NCBI GenBank assembly: GCA_037439785.1
Contig: JBBIVJ010000021.1
Coordinates: 1-64,000, forward strand
Source of the DNA: DSVZ01 sp037439785
GTDB lineage: Bacteria; Verrucomicrobiota; Verrucomicrobiia; Limisphaerales; J093
Direction of reading: 5' to 3'
DNA: 64,000 nt
Shown: positions 1 to 8,431 of the stretch, piece by piece
How positions within the stretch are numbered: position 1 is the first letter of the stretch
Layout: each line of letters opens with the position of its first letter
The notes under the pieces: generated by a model
Databases searched by the model: none
What the model was told of the DNA's origin: nothing
The model's input: only the letters and a program-made list of their open reading frames with translations
Made by a program: the position numbers and the translations under genes

Positions 1-115
1 ACAACACAACACCGGCAGGCCGGAGGCCCGCACCACAACGCCGGCAGGCCGGAGGCCCGCACCACAACACAACACCGGCAGGCCGGAGGCCCGCACCACA
101 ACACAACACCGGCAG
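1..115. repeat. Tandem direct repeat, 34-bp unit, cut by the window edge
   Basis: Four copies of a unit starting CCGGCAGGCCGGAGGCCCGC begin at 12, 41, 75 and 109. Spacings are 29, 34 and 34 bp, and the last copy breaks down after about six bases. Copies are joined by ACCACAACACAACA-type linkers; the first full copy has a shortened linker. The core contains the near-palindrome GGCCGGAGGCC. The array probably continues beyond the left edge. No coding function is visible. It is unlike a CRISPR because the whole period repeats, with no unique spacers. Confidence 0.9.
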
Positions 116-140
116 ACAAGACGCCTCCACCTCCAGATAG

Positions 141-168
141 GGTCGAAGGTCGAAGGTTCGAAAGCCGG
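141..168. repeat. Degenerate heptanucleotide array (GGTCGAA type)
   Basis: Two perfect GGTCGAA heptads (141-154) are followed by two decayed ones. The array belongs to the class of heptad arrays seen at 3774-3880, 50928-51057 and 62695-63188, but its heptad sequence is different. It lies downstream of the minus-strand fucokinase gene and codes for nothing visible. Confidence 0.6.
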
Positions 169-200
169 AGTCGGACGTCAGTTGCGGGGGCGGGGAGCGC

Positions 201-250
201 AGCCGCCGCGGTGCCGCGGCGGACCTCACCCCGCCGGCTCCCGCTGGCGG
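201..250. repeat. Dispersed two-hairpin palindromic element, copy A
   Basis: Two adjacent inverted repeats are visible. CCGCCGCGG pairs with CCGCGGCGG at 203-222 (9 bp, perfect, 2-nt loop). CCGCCGGC pairs with GCTGGCGG at 231-250 (8 bp with one G-U pair, loop 239-242). The same order of hairpins with similar linkers occurs at 38978-39026. This suggests a dispersed REP-like intergenic element, here just downstream of the fucokinase stop codon. Confidence 0.65.
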
Positions 251-307
251 CTACCAGTCGGCATCGCACACTACCTGGCTGCTTCCAGGCCTCGGTACCC
301 ACGCCGG

Positions 308-3229
308 CTAGCTGCGGGTGACCGTCAGGCCGGTGTGGCACAGCCCCAGTTCGACAAACCGCGCGCGGGCGTTGGGGGGCTGGCGCTCGAGGGTTTGGCG
401 GGCGCGGCGGGCGGCCTCGGCGTCCTTGGCCAGCAGCAGGAGATAGCCGCCGCCACCGGCGCCCAGCAGCTTGGCGGCGTCGAGGTAATCTTCGATGGCG
501 GCCAGGATGACGGCGACGGCGGGCGGGTTGGTGCCGGGGTCGAGGCGTTGGTTCAGCTCCCAGCTCCGGCGCACGCAGGCGGTCAGCGCCGCATAGTCGG
601 CTCGCTGCAGGGCCTCGGCCGTGTCGAGGGCGTTGTCGCCGATGCGCCGGAGCGTGTCCAGGGCGGGGCCGGCGTTGAGGAAGATGCCGCGGACGATTTC
701 CCGGAGGATGCCCCTGGCGACGCGGGTCAGGCCGGTGTAGTAGAGCTGGGCCACGCGCTGGGTGCAGGCCTCAGCCAGGAGCCGTTCGGGCAGCCAGCGC
801 AGCAGGGGTTGTTGCCGCTGGCCGGGGGCGGTCTCGATGAGCTTCACGCCGGGGTAAATCCCGCCGGCCTGGTCCTGCCAGCCGCCGCCGGTGGTCAGGA
901 GTTGTTCCAGGGCCAGCGTTCGGCGGAACCATTCGGTGCGGTCCCAGCCCAGGCCGGCCAGGTCGCTGAGGGTGGCCAGGAGGGTGGCGGCCAGGATGCT
1001 GCTGGTGCCCAGGCCGGAGCCCTTGGGCACGGCCGCCAGGAAGGACAGTTCCAATCCGCCGCCGAAGGCCTCCAACTGCTCGCGCAACGTGCGGAACGGC
1101 GGGCCGGCCCGGAACCGCGGCAGGAACCCCGCCAGGGCCAGCGCCGCCTTGGCCACGGCGAACTCGTCGCCGGGGCGGTCCCAGGTGGCCAGTTCCGCGT
1201 AGGTGCGCACGCGTTGTTCGGCGCCCAGGTCAATGGAGCGCAGGACCAATTCCGGCGCGGGGGCCAACCGGGCAAAGACCTGCACGGGCGGCTGGCCGTT
1301 GAGGAGGGCGGCGAAGTTGACCACCCGCCCACCATGCTCCAGGCAGTAGGGCGGCGTGTCGGTCCATCCCCCCGCCAGGTCCAGGCGCACCGGGCTGCGG
1401 CCCCAGACGATCTGGTCCTCGTACACCGCCCGGCGCGGGGTGACCGGCGCGGCTTCCACCTCGGCCACGATCAGGTCCCGCAACCGGGCAAAGGCCCGGC
1501 TTTCCTCCGCTTCCCACTCGGGCCGGCCGCGCCGACGCAGGACTGCCGCGCGAAACATGGGTTCATGCACCGCGTCGAGGCTGCGGCCGGGGGAAGGCGC
1601 GGCGGCGGGCGGCGGGGAGGGGGGCAGTTCGAGTTCGGCCTCCGCGTAGAGGGCGGCGGTGGACGCCAGGTCCAGGCGGTGGAAGACGCTCCAGCGGGCG
1701 TTTTCCAGCAGGGGCCGCAGGATGGCCGCGCGGTGGGTGCGGCGGAGCCGGTACAACGCCGCCGGGTCCACGCGCACCAGCAGGTCCCGTGCGGAACCGC
1801 GCGGGGCCTCGCACCAGCGCCGCGCCAGGGCGGGGTCGGCGGCCGGCCGGGCGGCGAACAACCATTCCAGGAAACGCGGCTCCAGCCCCTCCTGCTCCAG
1901 GATCGGGAACAGCGGAGCCTCGAAGAGGTCGGCGTCCGGCGCCACGCCGCAGGCGGCGGGGTCGAGGCCGCGCGCGACGAACCAGTCCCGCGCCGGGCGG
2001 CCCAGCCAGCGGGTGTCCGGAGCGCCCAGGGGACCGCGAAACGGGTCGTCCAGGCCGTACACCCGCACCGCGAGGCCGCCGCCGGTCACGAGGACGAAGT
2101 CCAGGCAGACGCCCGGTTCGAGGTGCAGGTCCCAGGTGTTGGGCGGCACGCCGGTGAGCACGTGTTCGTGAGCGAGCTGCCAGGTTTCCGGGATGGTGCT
2201 GTTTTCGATCCAGAGGGTGTGGTTGCGGTCCGGCCGCAGCGGGGCGCGGAAGGGGGCGTTTTGGAGGTGGAGGTCCGGGGGACGTTTGGCGCCCAGCACC
2301 CCCAGCCGCGTTTCGTCCAGGTCCAGGTGCTGCAGCGCGGTGACGACCTCGATCATCTGCCGGCTGGTGCCCAGGTGATAAAATTCCCCCCGCGGCGGGA
2401 CGACCACCGCGGCCCGCAGCGCCCCGATCTCCGCCTCCGGCACGGTGGGCCGGGTGCCGAGGGACAGGCCGAACTGGTCGTACAACTCGAGGTGGCGCGG
2501 CCGGCCGCCATCAAACTGCTGCGTGGCCTCGTTCCAGCCGCTGCGCCGCATCACCAGCGCCAGCGCGCGGGCACTCAGCAGCCAGAGGCCGGTGTCCAAC
2601 GCGAACACATGGTCCACCGCCCGTTCGCGGATGCGGGCCGGCTCGGGCTTTTGCAGGAAGAAGGCCAGTTCGCGCGGCCGTTCGCGGGGCATGAAGAACA
2701 CGCCGTGACGCGCGGCCGTTTCGGGGGTGGCCCAGAGGCCGAAGCCCAGGACATCCACCACCGGCAGGGGCGGCAGGCCGAGGGGGAAGCGCAACAGGAC
2801 ATCGCCGCTGGCCACCAGCACCCCGTACTCCGCCGGGGCCGCCTCCAGCACGGCCTCGAGCACCGGCATCTGCAGGTCCAGCAGGGTCTGGGTCAGGCGC
2901 TGGCCGCGGGCCCATCGCAGCACCGGCACCGGCAGGAGGGGCTTGCCCACCGACGCATAGGCCGGCAACCGGCGACCCTCCCCGGCCCCGTGCACCACCA
3001 GCTTGCGGGAAGCGGCCAGCCAGGTGCGGAAGGGACGACCGGGCGCGTCGGCCCGCCAGGCTTCCACCAGCAGGTGGGCCGTGCCGCCGGCCGAGCCGAG
3101 CTGCCCGCCGGGAGCATCCCCGGCGGCGAACCATTCCGGCCGGGGGCGCTCCTCCAGTTCCGCAAACCTCCCGGCCATCGCGGGCGGCAGTGAGACCAGG
3201 CGTTGCACGGGCGGGGGCGCGGGCGACAT
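308..3229 (-). CDS. fkp: Bifunctional fucokinase / L-fucose-1-phosphate guanylyltransferase (Fkp-like)
   Basis: Predicted cytoplasmic enzyme of the L-fucose salvage route: it phosphorylates L-fucose at C1, then transfers GMP to make GDP-fucose for glycan fucosylation. The protein is about 973 aa, close to Bacteroides Fkp (about 950). The N-terminal two thirds resemble the fucose-1-P guanylyltransferase domain. The C-terminal third is a GHMP kinase with WGRSPVRLDLAGGWTDTPPY, the ATP loop PKGSGLGTSS near residue 735 and TTGGGWQDQAGG. The ATG at 3229 is chosen because it begins MSPAPPP; a GTG at 3280 would add 17 residues. Neither has a clear Shine-Dalgarno. It is divergent from nikR. No fucose transporter or isomerase is adjacent, though a Tat-exported isomerase-fold protein lies at 12080. 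Confidence 0.9.
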   Translation of the reverse strand: MSPAPPPVQRLVSLPPAMAGRFAELEERPRPEWFAAGDAPGGQLGSAGGTAHLLVEAWRADAPGRPFRTWLAASRKLVVHGAGEGRRLPAYASVGKPLLPVPVLRWARGQRLTQTLLDLQMPVLEAVLEAAPAEYGVLVASGDVLLRFPLGLPPLPVVDVLGFGLWATPETAARHGVFFMPRERPRELAFFLQKPEPARIRERAVDHVFALDTGLWLLSARALALVMRRSGWNEATQQFDGGRPRHLELYDQFGLSLGTRPTVPEAEIGALRAAVVVPPRGEFYHLGTSRQMIEVVTALQHLDLDETRLGVLGAKRPPDLHLQNAPFRAPLRPDRNHTLWIENSTIPETWQLAHEHVLTGVPPNTWDLHLEPGVCLDFVLVTGGGLAVRVYGLDDPFRGPLGAPDTRWLGRPARDWFVARGLDPAACGVAPDADLFEAPLFPILEQEGLEPRFLEWLFAARPAADPALARRWCEAPRGSARDLLVRVDPAALYRLRRTHRAAILRPLLENARWSVFHRLDLASTAALYAEAELELPPSPPPAAAPSPGRSLDAVHEPMFRAAVLRRRGRPEWEAEESRAFARLRDLIVAEVEAAPVTPRRAVYEDQIVWGRSPVRLDLAGGWTDTPPYCLEHGGRVVNFAALLNGQPPVQVFARLAPAPELVLRSIDLGAEQRVRTYAELATWDRPGDEFAVAKAALALAGFLPRFRAGPPFRTLREQLEAFGGGLELSFLAAVPKGSGLGTSSILAATLLATLSDLAGLGWDRTEWFRRTLALEQLLTTGGGWQDQAGGIYPGVKLIETAPGQRQQPLLRWLPERLLAEACTQRVAQLYYTGLTRVARGILREIVRGIFLNAGPALDTLRRIGDNALDTAEALQRADYAALTACVRRSWELNQRLDPGTNPPAVAVILAAIEDYLDAAKLLGAGGGGYLLLLAKDAEAARRARQTLERQPPNARARFVELGLCHTGLTVTRS

Positions 3230-3295
3230 GACGCGGAGATTTTCCGGTCGGCCCACCGCTTTGTCGAGCTGGGCGAGCACGGGCGGCCGGCCGCG

Positions 3296-3323
3296 TTGAC
3301 CGGCCGGGAGGCGCCGTTACGAT
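3296..3323 (+). promoter_or_regulatory. Candidate nikR promoter, near-leaderless
   Basis: TTGACC (3296-3301), a 16-nt spacer and TACGAT (3318-3323) lie only 8 nt before the nikR ATG at 3332. That geometry would start the transcript at or next to the start codon. No Shine-Dalgarno is visible. Confidence 0.5.
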
Positions 3324-3331
3324 GCCACGCC

Positions 3332-3769
3332 ATGAAACGTCCCCGCCACGAACCGGTGACGCGTTTCAGCGTCTCCCTGCCGCCGCAACTGGCCCGGCAA
3401 CTGGACCAGATGGTGCAAGAGAAGGGTTACACGAACCGCTCCCTGGCCGTGGCCGACATGATCCGGGCGCACCTGGTCGAGCATCGCCAGCGCATGGGCG
3501 ACCAGGAGATCGCCGGCACCATCACCCTGGTGTACGACCACCACAAACCCCACCTCCAGGCCACGCTCACCGACCTCCAGCACGACCATCACGAGGTCAT
3601 CATCTCGACCCTCCACGTGCACCTGGACCATGACAACTGCCTCGAGGTGCTGGTGGTGCGCGGCCGCGCCGGGCGCATCAAGCGCATCGCCGACGAGCTC
3701 ATCGCCGCCAAGGGGGTCAAGCACGGCAAGCTGACCGTCACCAGCACCGGCCGGGATTTGCCGGCGTGA
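3332..3769 (+). CDS. nikR: Nickel-responsive transcriptional regulator NikR
   Basis: A 145-aa ribbon-helix-helix repressor with a C-terminal ACT-like nickel-sensing domain, normally controlling nickel uptake. The RHH DNA-binding strand is RFSVSLPPQLARQLDQ near residues 11-26. The high-affinity nickel ligands of E. coli NikR (H76, H87, H89, C95) have exact counterparts in H84, H95, H97 and C103 (HVHLDHDNC). The ATG at 3332 is chosen by family length. No nickel transporter, urease or hydrogenase gene is in the window, so its targets must lie elsewhere; autoregulation of the short intergenic space with fkp is possible. No NikR-type operator was recognised. Confidence 0.95.
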   Translation: MKRPRHEPVTRFSVSLPPQLARQLDQMVQEKGYTNRSLAVADMIRAHLVEHRQRMGDQEIAGTITLVYDHHKPHLQATLTDLQHDHHEVIISTLHVHLDHDNCLEVLVVRGRAGRIKRIADELIAAKGVKHGKLTVTSTGRDLPA

Positions 3770-3773
3770 AAAG

Positions 3774-3880
3774 AAAGTCCGAAATCCGAAAGCCGAAGGA
3801 AGTCGGCGGCGCCGAGGCGGTACTTCCCAATGCTCAAAGCCCAATCCTCACTCCTCAATTCCCGCTCCTCAATTCTCGCC
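3774..3880. repeat. Heptanucleotide arrays between convergent genes
   Basis: The 3774-3801 stretch reads as four heptads (AAAGTCC, GAAATCC, GAAAGCC, GAAGGAA). The 3825-3880 stretch reads as eight degenerate heptads with consensus close to CCTCAAT (for example CCTCAAT at 3853 and 3867, GCCCAAT at 3839). Together they fill most of the gap between nikR and the NYN gene. The lengths are 28 and 56 bp, multiples of the 28-bp arms seen at two other loci. Confidence 0.65.
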
Positions 3881-3891
3881 CCGCACCGGCG

Positions 3892-4734
3892 TCACTCGGC
3901 CGGGGTGACGAGGTAACCTCCGGACTTCTCGTCGTGTTCGAGCTTGAGCAGGCCGCGTTTCTGGGCTTCGAGCAGGAGGTCGTTGAAGGAGCGGAAACCG
4001 TGGGCGCGTTCGTTGAAGCCGGGGTTCCGTCGTTTGAGGGCCTGCTTGATCATCGAACCCCAGATGCGGTCGTCCTCGTCGCGTTCCTCGCGAATGGCAT
4101 CGAAGGTCTCGAGCACCTGCTCGATGGCCTTGTCAGGGGAGAGACTGCTGCCGGGGGAGGGCTCGGGTTCGGCCGCCGCCGCGCGGGCCTCGGAGGCCTT
4201 GGCGGCGCGTCCTTCTCCGGTGGCGGTGCCGCGGCGGCGGGGCTTGGCGCGTTCGGCCCGGACCAGGTCGTCGTAGTACAGGAACTCGTCGCAGTTGCTG
4301 ATGAACAGGTCGGAGGTCGAGTTTTTGACGCCCACGCCGATGACGGTTTTGGCGTTTTCGCGCAGCTTCGAGACCAGGGGGGAGAAGTCCGAGTCGCCGC
4401 TGATGATGACGAAGGTGTCCACGTGCCCCTTGGTGTAACAGAGGTCCAGGGCGTCCACGACCATGCGGATGTCGGCGGAGTTTTTGCCGGACTGGCGGAC
4501 GTGGGGGATTTCGATGAGTTCGAAGGCGGCCTCGTGGAGGTCGCGTTTGAAGGCCTTGTAGCGGTCGAAGTCGCAGTAGGCCTTTTTGACCACGATGTGG
4601 CCCTTGAGCAGGAGCCGCTCGAGCACCTTGCGGATGTCGAAGCGGGGGTAGTGGGCGTCTTGCGCGCCGAGGGCGATGTTCTCGAGGTCCAGAAACACCG
4701 CCATGGTGACGTCGTCGGGGCGGGGGGTGGTCAT
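3892..4734 (-). CDS. NYN domain ribonuclease-like protein with C-terminal OST-HTH/LOTUS domain
   Basis: A 280-aa LabA/DUF88-type protein. NYN domains share the PIN-like nuclease fold and usually act on RNA. The acidic pocket is intact: D16 in FLDLENIA, D88 in SADIRM, D114 and D116 in SGDSDFSPL. A low-complexity basic and Ala-rich linker (about 165-200) leads to an OST-HTH region (about 205-280) with GFRSFNDLLLEAQKRGLL, a domain associated with RNA binding. It starts 25 nt after the aceE stop and is probably cotranscribed. The RNA target is unknown. Confidence 0.88.
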   Translation of the reverse strand: MTTPRPDDVTMAVFLDLENIALGAQDAHYPRFDIRKVLERLLLKGHIVVKKAYCDFDRYKAFKRDLHEAAFELIEIPHVRQSGKNSADIRMVVDALDLCYTKGHVDTFVIISGDSDFSPLVSKLRENAKTVIGVGVKNSTSDLFISNCDEFLYYDDLVRAERAKPRRRGTATGEGRAAKASEARAAAAEPEPSPGSSLSPDKAIEQVLETFDAIREERDEDDRIWGSMIKQALKRRNPGFNERAHGFRSFNDLLLEAQKRGLLKLEHDEKSGGYLVTPAE

Positions 4735-4759
4735 GGGGGAGCGGCCGCGGTGGCGGCGC

Positions 4760-7474
4760 TTAAACAGTAATCAGTTCGGGATGGGTTTTGTCCGGGTTCA
4801 GGTCCAGCTCGCGGAGGGCCCGGGCGACCACCGAGCGTTCGAGGGCGCCCCGCCGGGCCAGGGTGTGGAGCGTGGCCAGGGTGATGCATTCGGCGTCCAC
4901 TTCGAAGAACCGCCGCAGGCGCACGCGGGTGTCGCTGCGACCGAAGCCGTCGGTGCCGAGGGTGGTCAGGCCTCCGGGAATCCAGGGGGCGATCTGGTCG
5001 GGCACGGTGCGGATGTTGTCCGAGACGGCCACAAAGGGTCCGGTTTCCCCTTCCAGGAGGGTCTGGAGGTAGGAGCGGCGGGGCGGGTCTTCGGGGTGGA
5101 GCATGTTCCAGCGCTCGGTCTGGAGGGCGTCGTAGCGGAGCTGCTTGTAGCTGGTGGCGCTCCAGACGTCGGCCGAGATGCCGTAGCGTTCGGCAAGCAG
5201 GCTCTGGGCGCGGAGGGCTTCGTTGATCAGGGGGCCGCTGCCCAGCAGGTGGGCCTTGAGCGGCAGGCCTGCCGGGCCGGCCTGGAAGCGGTACAGGCCC
5301 TTGAGGATGCCCTCGCGCACGCCCTCGGGCATGGGGGGCATGAGGTAGTTTTCGTTGTACAGGGCCAGGTAGTAAAACACCTCTTCGCCGCGGGCGAACA
5401 TGCGTTCGAGGCCGTCGGCGATGATCACGGCCAGTTCATAGGCAAAGGCCGGATCGTAGGCCAGCAGGGTGGGGATGGTGCTGGCGTGGAGCAGGCTGTG
5501 GCCGTCCTGGTGCTGGAGGCCTTCGCCGTTGAGGGTGGTGCGGCCGGCGGTGGCGCCGAGCAGGAAGCCCTTGGCGCGGATGTCGCCGCACAGCCACATC
5601 AGGTCGCCCACGCGCTGGAAGCCGAACATCGAGTAGTAGGTGTAGAACGGCACCATGTTCACGCTGTGGGTGGCGTAGGCGGTGCCGGCGGCGATGAAGC
5701 TGGCCATCGAGCCGGCCTCGGTGATGCCTTCCTCGAGAATCTGGCCGTCCCGGGTCTCGTGGTAGTAGAGCAGTGACTTGCTGTCCACCGGCTCGTAGAG
5801 CTGGCCCAGCGGGGCGTAGATACCCACCTCGCGGAACAGCGCGTCCATGCCGAAGGTGCGGGCCTCGTCGGGGATGATCGGCACGACATGCCGGCCCACG
5901 CCCTTGTGGCGGATCAACATGCTCAGCAGCCGCACAAAGGCCATGGTGGTCGAGACCGCCAGCTTGCCCGAGCCGCGGTACAGCTCGGCAAAGAAGTCCG
6001 CGCCCGGCACCTCGAGGGGCGGGCCGGTGACCCGCCGCTCGGGCAGGAAGCCGCCCAGTTCGCGGCGGCGCTCCTTGAGGTAGATGGTCTCCGGCGCGTC
6101 CTCCGGCGGGCGGTAAAAGGGCATTTCGGCGATTTCCTCGTCGCTGATGGGGATGCCGAAGCGGGTGCGGAACTCCCGCAGTTCCTTTTCGTTCAGTTTT
6201 TTCTGCTGGTGGGTGATGTTGCGGCCCTCGCCCGCCTCGCCCAGGCCGTAGCCCTTGATGGTCTTGGCCAGGATGACGGTGGGCTGGCCGCGGTGCTCGA
6301 CCGCCGCGCGGTAGGCGGCATAGACCTTCTCGGGGTCGTGGCCGCCGCGGGTCAGGCGCCGGATTTGCTCGTCGGTGAGGTGGTTCACCAGTTCCCGCAG
6401 CTCGGGGTATTTGCCGAAGAAATGGCGCCGGGTGTAGCTGCCGGGTTCGACCGAGTATTTCTGGTAGTCACCGTCCACGGCCTCTTCCATGCGCTGGACC
6501 AGCCGGCCGGAGGTGTCGGCCTCCAGCAGCGGGTCCCAGTCGCTGCCCCAGATGACCTTGATGACGTGCCAGCCGGCGCCGCGGAAGACCGACTCCAGTT
6601 CCTGGATGATCTTGCCGTTGCCACGCACCGGGCCGTCCAGGCGCTGGAGGTTGCAGTTGACCACCCAGGTGAGGTTGTCCAGGTGCTCGCGGGCGGCCAG
6701 GGTCAGCGAGCCGAGCGTTTCCGGTTCATCGGTTTCGCCGTCCCCGACAAAGCACCACACCCGCGCTTCCGGTCCGGTGAGGAAGCCCCGCGCGCGCAGG
6801 TAGCGGAGGAACCGGGCCTGGTAGATGGACATGATCGGCCCCAGCCCCATCGAGACGGTGGGGAACTGCCAGAAAGCCGGCATCAAAAACGGATGCGGGT
6901 ACGAGGACAAGCCGCCGCCCTCGGCCAGTTCCTGGCGGAAGTGCTCGAGGTGCTGTTCGTCCAACCGGCCTTCGAGAAAAGCCCGCGCATACACCCCGGG
7001 CGAGGCGTGGCCCTGGAAGTACACCAGGTCGGCCGGGTGGTCGGGGCCGGCGCCGCGGAAGAAGTGGTTGAAACCCACCTCGTACAAGGTCGCGCACGAG
7101 GCGTAGGTCGAGATGTGGCCGCCGACGTTGGTCGTCGAGTTGGCCCGCACCACCATGGCCATGGCGTTCCACCGGATCAGGCTCTTGATGCGCCGTTCCA
7201 GCTCGCGGTTGCCCGGCATGGGCGGCTGCTGTGCCCGCGGGATGGTGTTGACGTAGGGCGTGCTGGTGATGTCCGGCACGGGCAGGCCGGCCCGGCGCAG
7301 GCGGAGCAGCAGTTCGCTCATCTGCCGGCGCGCTTGCGGCGGGTCCTGGCTGCGCAGGGTCAGTTCCAGCAGGCGGCCGCAAGCGGCCAGCCATTCACCA
7401 GCCCCCGCCGGGGCCGGCGACGGACCGCCGGCCGGTACGGGGGCGGGGGCGGAATCAGCGTCGGTCGGTTTCAC
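4760..7474 (-). CDS. aceE: Pyruvate dehydrogenase E1 component, homodimeric type
   Basis: Thiamine-diphosphate enzyme that decarboxylates pyruvate and reductively acetylates the lipoyl group of E2. It is 904 aa against 887 in E. coli and is recognisably similar along its whole length: YVNTIP, GNRELERRIKSLIRWNAM, FQGHASPGVYARAFLEGRL, the TPP motif GDGETDEPE near residue 246, NCNLQRLDGPV, and in the C-terminal half GRTTLNGEGLQHQDGHS and GTDGFGRSDTR. The start is the GTG at 7474, which gives an N-terminus of E. coli-like length; the frame stays open further upstream but that part overlaps the divergent DksA-like gene and has no homology. The E2 (aceF) and E3 (lpd) genes are not beside it. Confidence 0.95.
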   Translation of the reverse strand: MKPTDADSAPAPVPAGGPSPAPAGAGEWLAACGRLLELTLRSQDPPQARRQMSELLLRLRRAGLPVPDITSTPYVNTIPRAQQPPMPGNRELERRIKSLIRWNAMAMVVRANSTTNVGGHISTYASCATLYEVGFNHFFRGAGPDHPADLVYFQGHASPGVYARAFLEGRLDEQHLEHFRQELAEGGGLSSYPHPFLMPAFWQFPTVSMGLGPIMSIYQARFLRYLRARGFLTGPEARVWCFVGDGETDEPETLGSLTLAAREHLDNLTWVVNCNLQRLDGPVRGNGKIIQELESVFRGAGWHVIKVIWGSDWDPLLEADTSGRLVQRMEEAVDGDYQKYSVEPGSYTRRHFFGKYPELRELVNHLTDEQIRRLTRGGHDPEKVYAAYRAAVEHRGQPTVILAKTIKGYGLGEAGEGRNITHQQKKLNEKELREFRTRFGIPISDEEIAEMPFYRPPEDAPETIYLKERRRELGGFLPERRVTGPPLEVPGADFFAELYRGSGKLAVSTTMAFVRLLSMLIRHKGVGRHVVPIIPDEARTFGMDALFREVGIYAPLGQLYEPVDSKSLLYYHETRDGQILEEGITEAGSMASFIAAGTAYATHSVNMVPFYTYYSMFGFQRVGDLMWLCGDIRAKGFLLGATAGRTTLNGEGLQHQDGHSLLHASTIPTLLAYDPAFAYELAVIIADGLERMFARGEEVFYYLALYNENYLMPPMPEGVREGILKGLYRFQAGPAGLPLKAHLLGSGPLINEALRAQSLLAERYGISADVWSATSYKQLRYDALQTERWNMLHPEDPPRRSYLQTLLEGETGPFVAVSDNIRTVPDQIAPWIPGGLTTLGTDGFGRSDTRVRLRRFFEVDAECITLATLHTLARRGALERSVVARALRELDLNPDKTHPELITV

Positions 7475-7735
7475 AATGTGTTGACACCATCTCCCCGGCG
7501 CCTGTCCCGGACCGGGGCTGCGGCCGCACGGCTGAACCGGGCGTCGCCGCCGGCAACCATACCGGAACCCCGCCGCGCGACAATCCCCCGCGCGACGCGG
7601 CGACCGGAGCGGGGGGCGGCGGCAATGGGCCGCGCGGTAAAACGGCGTTCCCCCCCGTCCCCGGAGACTGCCTGCCGACCCGGAAATTTTACTGGCACAA
7701 GCCGGGGTGTTTGGTACTTTCCCCCGCCCTGCTGG

Positions 7736-8425
7736 ATGGACCGGAAGCCATCCCCGGGCAACAGGAAACAACAAACCCGTTTGCAGGTTGTGACACAGAA
7801 AAAAACAGGCTCGAGCAAGCACGCCGCGGCCAGCGGTGGACGGTCCAAGGTGGTTCCCCCCGCCACGGCGGCGGCGATCTTGGGCATCGCCCCTGCCGGC
7901 GGCGCCGAAAACAGCAAGACGAAGGCAGCCAGGGGGGCGAAAACGGCCGGGGGGGAGGTTCCCCCCGGCGTCCGTCCCGAATGGGTCAAGTACTACAAAC
8001 AGTTGGTGGACCTGCGGGAACGCCTGATCGAGCAACGCAACGGCCTGGCCAAGGAATCCGCGGCAGAGATGGAAGGCTACAGCCTCCACATGGCCGACTG
8101 CGGCACCGACAATTTCGACCGCGACTTTGCCCTCAGCCTCCTCTCCGCCGACCAGGATGCCCTGTACGAGATTGACGAGGCCATCAAGCGCATCCTCAAG
8201 GGCACCTACGGCATCTGCGAGTTGACCCACAAACCCATCCCCAAGGCGCGCCTGGACGCCATCCCGTGGACCCGTTTCACCGTCGAGGCCCAGGCCCAGT
8301 TGGAGCGCGAGGGCGCCGTGCGCCAGCGCAAGCTCGGGATTCTGGGGGTGGTGGACGTCGTGGTCCCCCACGAAGTCGAAGAAGACCTCGAGGAGGAGGA
8401 AAAACCCGCCAAGGAAAAGGAGTAG
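7736..8425 (+). CDS. DksA/TraR-family RNA polymerase regulator with degenerate zinc finger
   Basis: A 229-aa protein (211 aa if the GTG at 7790 is the start). A Lys/Ala-rich N-terminus is followed by the coiled-coil region, with the tip-like acidic stretch GTDNFDRDFALSLLSADQ and then YEIDEAIKRILKGTYGIC. The C-terminal C4 zinc finger of DksA keeps only the first Cys (CELTHKPIPKARLDAIPW, then RFTVEAQAQLE); the other three ligand positions are Thr or Ala. The tail is highly acidic. It sits 6 nt upstream of rpmG and its last codons contain the rpmG Shine-Dalgarno, which links it to translation-gene expression. The start is uncertain; the ATG at 7736 has no clear RBS. Confidence 0.82.
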   Translation: MDRKPSPGNRKQQTRLQVVTQKKTGSSKHAAASGGRSKVVPPATAAAILGIAPAGGAENSKTKAARGAKTAGGEVPPGVRPEWVKYYKQLVDLRERLIEQRNGLAKESAAEMEGYSLHMADCGTDNFDRDFALSLLSADQDALYEIDEAIKRILKGTYGICELTHKPIPKARLDAIPWTRFTVEAQAQLEREGAVRQRKLGILGVVDVVVPHEVEEDLEEEEKPAKEKE

Positions 8426-8431
8426 TTGCCC

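Noticed and set aside
1..115. CRISPR array
   Set aside because: The whole 34-bp period repeats including the linker, so there are no unique spacers; no cas genes are present.
182..3193. Long plus-strand reading frame of about 1000 codons over the fucokinase gene
   Set aside because: It is the antisense of a well-matched Fkp protein; the translation is low-complexity Gly/Arg/Gln-rich with no family similarity. High GC makes long antisense frames common here.
7481..7510. Promoter at the TTGACA between aceE and the DksA-like gene
   Set aside because: The -35 is perfect, but no acceptable -10 occurs 15-19 nt downstream on the plus strand.
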